Shown: in pieces, positions 7,194-11,133 of the stretch
How the letters are laid out: every line of letters begins with the position of its first letter
Position numbering within the stretch: position 1 is the stretch's first letter
Source: Mycoplasma sp. CAG:877
Lineage (GTDB): Bacteria; Bacillota_I; Bacilli_A; RF39; UBA660
Direction of reading: 5' to 3'
Length of the DNA stretch: 11,133 bases
Assembly: GCA_000433455.1 (NCBI GenBank)
Contig: HF992498.1
Location: 114,733 to 125,865 of the forward strand
The notes under the pieces: model-generated
The model's input: only the letters and a program-made list of their open reading frames with translations
What the model was told of the DNA's origin: nothing
Databases searched by the model: none
Program-made: the position numbers and the translations under genes

Positions 7194-8141
7194 TTACAGT
7201 ACATCTTTCTCTGTTTCTTTTACTATATATATAGGTCTATTCTTAACTTCCAAATATGTCTTAGATAAATACATTCCTATAACACCTAAGAAAAACAATT
7301 GTACACCTGATACAAAAATAACTATACACGCAAGTGAAGGCCATCCAGATACTGGATCTCCAAATGCAAGTGTTTTAATTATAATTACTAGTATTGCAAC
7401 AAATGCTATAAAACAAAATATAACTCCAATTATTGCTGATATTACCAAGGGAGCTGTTGAAAATGATACAATTCCTTCTAATGCATACTTAAATAACTTC
7501 CAAAAGTTAAATTTACTATTTCCAGCAACTCTATCTCCAGTTTTAAATTCTAGCCACTTAGTATTAAAACCAACAAAACTAAATATACCCTTTGTATATC
7601 TGTTATACTCTTTCATTTCAAGTATTGCATCAACCATCTGTCTACGCATCAATCTAAAATCTCTAACACCAGGAACCTGTCTATTATCAGATATTTTAGA
7701 AATTAACTTATACCAAATATTTGTACAAATTCTTCTAAAGAATGAATAATCTTTATGATCTACTGTATATAAACCAACACAATCATACTCTTTATCTTTA
7801 CTTAAAATATCATACATTTCTTTTACTTTACTAGGAGGATCTTGCATATCAGCATCCATTATTGCAACAAAATCACCTGTTGCATTTTCAAGACCCGCCC
7901 ACATACCAGCTTCTTTACCAAAATTTCTTGAAAAAGAAATATATCTAACTCTCCTATCTTTCTTAGCCATATCTCTTAAAATACTAAGAGTTTTATCACG
8001 ACTACCATCATTTATAAATAGAAACTCAAAATCAACACTTTTCATCTCTTTAGATATTTTATCTATCTCTTTATAAAATATTGGTAAAGACTCCTCTTCA
8101 TTATAACATGGTACAATAATTGAAATTTTTTCTTTTGACAT
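7194..8141 (-). CDS. GT2 family glycosyltransferase, GtrB/DPM1-like
   Basis: Predicted membrane-bound enzyme transferring a sugar from a nucleotide donor to undecaprenyl phosphate on the inner face. The protein has 315 aa from the ATG at 8141. The GT-A domain (about 5-225) shows IIVPCYNEEESL (8-19), INDGSRDKT (43-51), the donor/metal motif MDADMQDPP (95-103) and the DFRLMRR block (161-167) typical of the DPM1/GtrB group. Two C-terminal membrane helices follow (about 231-256 and 269-291). The length and two-helix tail match the bactoprenol glucosyltransferase type. The neighbouring gene supplies a GtrA-like domain, the usual partner. The alternative first codon (TTG 8147) is only 2 nt from AGGAG (8150-8154); the ATG is 8 nt away and preferred. 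The gene starts 11 bp after the fusion gene's stop, and that stop codon TAG forms part of this ribosome binding site. Confidence 0.92.
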   Translation of the reverse strand: MSKEKISIIVPCYNEEESLPIFYKEIDKISKEMKSVDFEFLFINDGSRDKTLSILRDMAKKDRRVRYISFSRNFGKEAGMWAGLENATGDFVAIMDADMQDPPSKVKEMYDILSKDKEYDCVGLYTVDHKDYSFFRRICTNIWYKLISKISDNRQVPGVRDFRLMRRQMVDAILEMKEYNRYTKGIFSFVGFNTKWLEFKTGDRVAGNSKFNFWKLFKYALEGIVSFSTAPLVISAIIGVIFCFIAFVAILVIIIKTLAFGDPVSGWPSLACIVIFVSGVQLFFLGVIGMYLSKTYLEVKNRPIYIVKETEKDVL

Positions 8142-8149
8142 AACCAAAT

Positions 8150-8154
8150 CTCCT
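8150..8154 (-). promoter_or_regulatory. Ribosome binding site overlapping the upstream stop codon
   Basis: The minus strand reads TAGGAG here: the TAG (8153-8155) ends the fusion gene, and AGGAG serves the GT2 gene with an 8-nt spacer to ATG 8141. This suggests translational coupling and rejects the upstream TTG start. Confidence 0.65.
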
Positions 8155-9037
8155 ACTTCTCTTTTTTAAATACAACCAATTTACTAAATATATAATTAGC
8201 AATAATTACAATAATATTAACGACTACTTTAGAAAGTATCTTCTTTACTTTAAAAACATCAAGTAATAAATACATACCACCCATGTCTATTCCTAGTGAA
8301 ACAACTCTAGCAAAGAAAAATGAAAACATTTCTTTAAATAAAATCTTTGGACTAAAACTTCTAGAACCAAATACAAATACTTTATTAGTAATAAATGCAA
8401 ATAATACAGATAAAACCCAAGCTATAAAGTTAGCAAAATAAACTTCTACTCCAGCTTTATCTAACAAACTAAAACTAACTATATTAATTAATGTTGTTAA
8501 AACTCCAAAGAAACCATACCATAAAATTTCTTTTGTTTTATTATACCAAGATACATGATTACTCTCTTCTATATAATCATCAATCATCTTTACCATATTA
8601 GGAGTATTACTAACAAACTTCTTAGGTTTAAATGTCTTACTTTTAGCAATCAATTTACCAAGTTTACTAAAATCTCTAAGTTCTAAAATATATCCATCTT
8701 TAGCAAACTCTTTTACTATTTGTATTTGATGATCATTAGTATGTTCCTTATATTTTTTTAATCTAGCAGCTGCTATTACTTTCTTATTTTTCTTTATAGC
8801 AGTTAATATTGATCCAGCCCCACCATGAGTAATTATTAAATCTGCACGTGCCACTAACTTATCAAACTCATCGCTAGGTATTAAATCAAATATTTCCATA
8901 TTATCAGATTCATACTTAGTACATCCTGCTTGAACAATAACTTTTTCTTTTATATTACCCTTTTTAATCTCTTCATCTATTTGTTTAAGTAATCTTGGAA
9001 AACCTTTATCTTGAGTTCCTAATGTAACTAATATCAT
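8153..9037 (-). CDS. PssE/Alg13-like glycosyltransferase fused to GtrA-type membrane domain
   Basis: Two domains in one 294-aa chain. Residues 1-160 form a GT28-C/Alg13-like catalytic half: the start MILVTLGTQDKGFPRLL is typical of PssE/EpsF, LIITHGGAGS (67-76) is the nucleotide-sugar binding signature, and EHTNDHQIQ (98-106) matches the family's H-Q region. Residues about 170-290 form a GtrA-like domain with four predicted helices (about 174-193, 200-218, 236-254, 266-286) and the pattern GVLTTLINI, then F-I-T-N-K-V-F-V-F, and near the end NYIFSKLVVFK. GtrA proteins are thought to flip undecaprenyl-phosphate sugars. The first half should pair with the PssD-like product of the preceding gene. 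The next gene is a GtrB-like enzyme, the usual GtrA partner. The ATG at 9037 overlaps the upstream TAA (TAATG); the longer GTG 9049 start is inside the ribosome binding site. There is no sign of a frameshift at the junction. Confidence 0.9.
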   Translation of the reverse strand: MILVTLGTQDKGFPRLLKQIDEEIKKGNIKEKVIVQAGCTKYESDNMEIFDLIPSDEFDKLVARADLIITHGGAGSILTAIKKNKKVIAAARLKKYKEHTNDHQIQIVKEFAKDGYILELRDFSKLGKLIAKSKTFKPKKFVSNTPNMVKMIDDYIEESNHVSWYNKTKEILWYGFFGVLTTLINIVSFSLLDKAGVEVYFANFIAWVLSVLFAFITNKVFVFGSRSFSPKILFKEMFSFFFARVVSLGIDMGGMYLLLDVFKVKKILSKVVVNIIVIIANYIFSKLVVFKKEK

Positions 9038-9510
9038 TAGAAAATCCACCCCCCAACATCACTATCTGGATAAAGCTTCTTCATACTATCCCATTGTACT
9101 ATAAACTTATCTGCTATTGGATAAAGTAATTTCCCAGTAATTGTCTTTGTACTAATATTAGCAAAACTTTCTATATAAATTATCTTACTACCTAAAATTT
9201 TACCTATACAACACATTGGTCCTGCCGTATGAGCACCTGTTGTAATTATATAATCTGGATGCACTTTTAAATAAATATACAAACTCTTAAAACAATTAGC
9301 AAGTAACTTAAATGGATACGTAAGCATATGATCCTTAGTACCAAAAATCAAAAAACTAACTTTATTTTTATATTTATCTTTTAAATGTAAATTAGACTTA
9401 GTCTTCTCAGTAACTATATAATAATCATACTTCTTAAATAATTCTTTTAACTGCATCATCTCATTCAGATGACCCCCAGTAGAAGATATAAACATAACAT
9501 TCTTTTTCAT
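9037..9510 (-). CDS. PssD/Alg14-like glycosyltransferase subunit
   Basis: Predicted membrane-associated partner of the PssE/Alg13-like domain. In this family the Alg14-like half anchors the pair and helps bind the acceptor, while the Alg13-like half binds the nucleotide sugar. The 157-aa length fits bacterial members. Motifs: SSTGGHLNEM (9-18), TTGAHTAGP (90-98), IYIESFANIS (111-120) and the region ending DKFIVQWDSMKKLYP (134-148). A hydrophobic/amphipathic stretch (about 62-84) probably contacts the membrane rather than crossing it. The start is ATG 9510, 6 bp after the stop of the GT4 gene, with a moderate AAGTGA ribosome binding site (9517-9522) that includes that stop. Its stop overlaps the next start by one base, which favours balanced synthesis of the two halves. 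The sugar transferred cannot be told from sequence. Confidence 0.92.
   Translation of the reverse strand: MKKNVMFISSTGGHLNEMMQLKELFKKYDYYIVTEKTKSNLHLKDKYKNKVSFLIFGTKDHMLTYPFKLLANCFKSLYIYLKVHPDYIITTGAHTAGPMCCIGKILGSKIIYIESFANISTKTITGKLLYPIADKFIVQWDSMKKLYPDSDVGGWIF
9046..9050 (-). promoter_or_regulatory. Ribosome binding site deciding the fusion-gene start
   Basis: GGTGG lies 8 nt before ATG 9035-9037 and follows a G-run inside the end of the PssD-like gene. It includes the alternative GTG at 9047-9049. The ATG gives the conserved family N-terminus, so it is preferred. Confidence 0.55.
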
Positions 9511-9516
9511 ATACTA

Positions 9517-10653
9517 TCACTTCTTTTCAATTAAATTATACCATTGTTCACCAACAATTTCACTAGTATATATTCTTATACTCTTTCTACCAGCCATCCC
9601 AATTTTCTTTCTTACATCTTTATCATTCATTAAATCTTCAATCTTCTTAATCATCGCTACGTAACTTCTATTCTTAATTAAGTAACCATTCATTCCACTA
9701 TTAATAAGATCTCTTGCTCCCTCTGCAGAATCAAATGCAATACAAGGAAGTCCATGAGACATAGCTTCTAAAAGAACTATTCCAAATGACTCTGTAAAAG
9801 AAGTCATTACATAAATAGAAGACTCATGTAACATCTTATCAATATAATCTTTATTTTGAAATCCATGTAAAGTAACCCTATCTTCCAAATTATGATTAGT
9901 AATAAACTTTTCTAATCTATCTTTTTCAACACCATCACCAATAATATCTAAATGCCATTTACTATATTTATTTGCTATAACAGAAAATACTTTTAATAAA
10001 TCAATATACCCTTTTTCAGGAGAAAGTCTACCTACAGAAATAATTCTTTTCTCTTCAAGTGTTGAAACATGTCTAGGTATTTTATCAATAATATTAGGAA
10101 TAAATACACATTTACAATTAGAATTACTTAAATGTTCACTATAAAACTCTCTTAAAGGTTCAGAAACTAATACAAAATAATCTAAGTAATAAGCTGACCT
10201 AATAACATTTCTAGCATAACGATAATCATCATGATAATGATTATGTTCCCAACCAATTTTTAAAACTCCACTCTTCGCATAATCACCTAACCAAGTATTA
10301 AATATATCACGAGTCGAAATAATAACTTTAGATTTACTATTCTTAATATAATCAATCATCGTCTTTCTTCTCATTCTAAGTATCCTAATACTCTTAATCC
10401 CCTCTTTAAAAGCTGTAATAAACTTTTTCTTTTTCAAAGCTCTTTTAAATTCAGCTTTATTAGGCTTATCTTCTTCCATTAAATAAATAACTTTAACACG
10501 TTCATCAAGATCAAAGACTGGTTTATCATATAGTTTATAAGTACAAGCAATTTCAACTTTATATTTATCACATAACAAGTTTGCTAAAGCAACAATTGAC
10601 TTTTCAATTCCACCATATCCAAGATGTAAAGCTAATATTGAAATTTTCTTCAT
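9517..10653 (-). CDS. GT4 family glycosyltransferase
   Basis: Predicted cytoplasmic, peripheral GT-B enzyme adding a sugar from a nucleotide donor with retention of configuration. The chain has 378 aa from ATG 10653. The N-terminal Rossmann half (about 1-190) begins MKKISILALHLGYGGIEKSI, with the Gly-rich loop usual in acceptor-binding halves. The C-terminal half (about 200-375) shows ISVGRLSPEKG (205-215), LHGF (262-265) and the E-x7-E motif with E288 and E296 in FTESFGIVLLEAMSHGLPC. A longer frame to 10764 would add 37 unconserved Phe/Tyr-rich residues and would cross the promoter and a terminator, so it is rejected. AGGTGG (10658-10663) lies 4 nt before the ATG. It is the first gene of the block. 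Its acceptor is not known. TGA is its stop, which excludes genetic code 4. Confidence 0.93.
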   Translation of the reverse strand: MKKISILALHLGYGGIEKSIVALANLLCDKYKVEIACTYKLYDKPVFDLDERVKVIYLMEEDKPNKAEFKRALKKKKFITAFKEGIKSIRILRMRRKTMIDYIKNSKSKVIISTRDIFNTWLGDYAKSGVLKIGWEHNHYHDDYRYARNVIRSAYYLDYFVLVSEPLREFYSEHLSNSNCKCVFIPNIIDKIPRHVSTLEEKRIISVGRLSPEKGYIDLLKVFSVIANKYSKWHLDIIGDGVEKDRLEKFITNHNLEDRVTLHGFQNKDYIDKMLHESSIYVMTSFTESFGIVLLEAMSHGLPCIAFDSAEGARDLINSGMNGYLIKNRSYVAMIKKIEDLMNDKDVRKKIGMAGRKSIRIYTSEIVGEQWYNLIEKK

Positions 10654-10657
10654 ATAA

Positions 10658-10663
10658 CCACCT
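10658..10663 (-). promoter_or_regulatory. Ribosome binding site deciding the GT4 start
   Basis: AGGTGG lies 4 nt before ATG 10651-10653. With the predicted transcription start at about 10663, this would be almost the first transcribed sequence, so a longer protein could not be made from this promoter. Confidence 0.6.
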
Positions 10664-10669
10664 AAAACC

Positions 10670-10699
10670 ATTATATCACGTATATTATTACCAAGTAAA
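10670..10699 (-). promoter_or_regulatory. Probable promoter of the eight-gene glycan block
   Basis: On the minus strand there is a perfect -10 TATAAT (10670-10675) with an upstream TG (extended -10, TGATATAAT). A partial -35 TTTACT (10694-10699; 4 of 6) lies 18 nt away. The predicted start is about 10663, leaving a leader of only about 10 nt. It lies just downstream of the terminator of the preceding gene, as expected for a new unit. Confidence 0.6.
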
Positions 10700-10743
10700 T
10701 TAATGTCAGAGAAAAAATAGGAATAAAAGAAAAAATTGTATAA

Positions 10744-10775
10744 GAAAACACATCGAAATAACATTTATCGATGTG
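10744..10775 (-). terminator. Terminator of the repeat-protein gene
   Basis: CACATCG (10749-10755) pairs with CGATGTG (10769-10775), with one extra A-T pair and a loop of about 11 nt. On the minus strand it is followed by TTTTCTT and then a further T-rich stretch. It lies 19 bp after the stop codon of the gene to the right and separates it from the glycan block. Confidence 0.65.
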
Positions 10776-10794
10776 CTTACATACTTCTAATTTA

Positions 10795-11133
10795 TTATTG
10801 TACTTGTTGTGTTACTGGTTGCATAACTGGAACTTCTTGTTGAGGAGCAGTAACAACTGGTTGAGATGCTTGAGTTTCCATTATTGGAATTGATTGAGTA
10901 TTTTCTAATGGATTAGCACCTCCATATATTTGATGAGTTGGATTCTGTTGAAAATTTAAATCTTGAACAACTGGACTAGCTCCACCATAGATTACTGGTT
11001 GTGGTGCAGCTTGAACTGTAGGAGTAACTAATTGTTCAACTACAGGTGCAGCTTCAACTACTGGAGTTGCTTGTTCAATTACTGGTACAGCAGGTTCAAC
11101 TACTGGAGCAGCAGGTTCAACTACTGGAGCAAC
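10795..11133 (-). CDS. C-terminal part of a Pro/Val/Glu/Gln-rich repeat protein (partial)
   Basis: The gene runs off the right edge; 112 residues and two consecutive TAA stops (10795-10797, 10792-10794) are visible. There is no start in the window. I do not recognise the protein. Visible residues 1-34 are heptad-like repeats of the APVVEPA type, fading to VPVIEQA, TPVVEA and APVVEQL. The rest is Gln/Pro/Thr/Asn-rich with two copies of IYGGA(S/N)P at 48-54 and 69-75, exactly 21 residues apart. There is no membrane helix, LPXTG motif or cysteine in the visible part, and the composition predicts a disordered tail. The reading frame is supported by in-frame 21-bp repeats, no internal stops over 336 nt and a terminator just downstream. 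It could be the tail of a membrane, cell-division or surface protein; nothing here decides. Confidence 0.8.
   Translation of the reverse strand, partial: VAPVVEPAAPVVEPAVPVIEQATPVVEAAPVVEQLVTPTVQAAPQPVIYGGASPVVQDLNFQQNPTHQIYGGANPLENTQSIPIMETQASQPVVTAPQQEVPVMQPVTQQVQ
11048..11131 (-). repeat. Four 21-bp tandem repeats in the repeat-protein gene
   Basis: Units lie at 11048-11068, 11069-11089, 11090-11110 and 11111-11131. The last two are identical at all 21 positions and the others differ by several bases. Each encodes seven residues of the A-P-V-V-E-P-A type. The array may continue beyond the window. Identical adjacent units suggest recent expansion and possible copy-number variation between strains. 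Confidence 0.85.

Noticed and set aside
7180..7749. Plus-strand open frame of 189 codons
   Set aside because: It lies antisense to the well-supported GT2 gene, shows no family motif and has no ribosome binding site; its Thr/Ile/Pro-rich product is typical of the complement of an AT-rich gene.
10654..10764. N-terminal extension of the GT4 glycosyltransferase
   Set aside because: It would add 37 unconserved residues and lie over the operon promoter and part of the preceding terminator; the canonical MKKISIL start has a good ribosome binding site.
11048..11131. 21-bp repeats considered as a CRISPR or insertion-sequence end
   Set aside because: The units are directly adjacent without spacers, are in frame and encode a regular heptapeptide, so they are coding repeats.

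Overview
The window looks like a chromosomal segment of a low-GC anaerobic Firmicutes or Mollicutes-related bacterium, possibly an uncultured gut Bacilli/RF39-type lineage. The evidence is very AT-rich DNA, a single-chain pyruvate:ferredoxin oxidoreductase, purine-rich ribosome binding sites, and TGA used as a stop (glycosyltransferase gene at 9517), which argues against the Mycoplasma code. The lineage is an inference from composition and gene content. Every protein gene seen is on the minus strand.

Layout from left to right. Bases 1-318 hold no protein gene. They contain a good plus-strand promoter (69-97), a structured candidate small RNA (about 103-239) ending in a terminator, and a second terminator (264-296) that closes the oxidoreductase gene from the other side. 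Bases 319-3747 encode the pyruvate:ferredoxin oxidoreductase, which has its own short promoter region overlapping the terminator of the next unit. Bases 3850-10653 hold eight closely spaced minus-strand genes, transcribed from right to left: a GT4 glycosyltransferase, a PssD/Alg14-like protein, a PssE/Alg13-like domain fused to a GtrA-type membrane domain, a GtrB/DPM1-like GT2 glycosyltransferase, a membrane-anchored helical protein of unknown function, a membrane-anchored phosphodiester glycosidase (NAGPA domain), a small two-helix VirB2/TrbC-like membrane protein, and a membrane-anchored polysaccharide deacetylase. A promoter lies at 10670-10699 and a terminator at 3792-3819. The only sizeable internal gap (74 nt, 7120-7193) may split the set into two units. 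Bases 10795-11133 are the C-terminal end of a Pro/Val/Glu/Gln-rich repeat protein that runs off the window, followed by its terminator.

Taken together, the eight-gene block reads as a cell-envelope glycan locus. Cytoplasmic transferases (GT4 and the PssD/PssE pair) would extend a lipid-linked sugar. The GtrB-like enzyme plus the GtrA domain would make and flip an undecaprenyl-phosphate sugar. The anchored outer proteins would trim or deacetylate the exposed product. No polymerase, ligase or GT-C acceptor transferase is seen here. The most distinctive features are the PssE-GtrA fusion, the pilin-like protein inside the glycan locus, and the structured plus-strand RNA.

For five genes the longest open reading frame starts too early. 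Shine-Dalgarno placement supports internal starts at 5109, 7119, 8141, 9037 and 10653, and these are used below.
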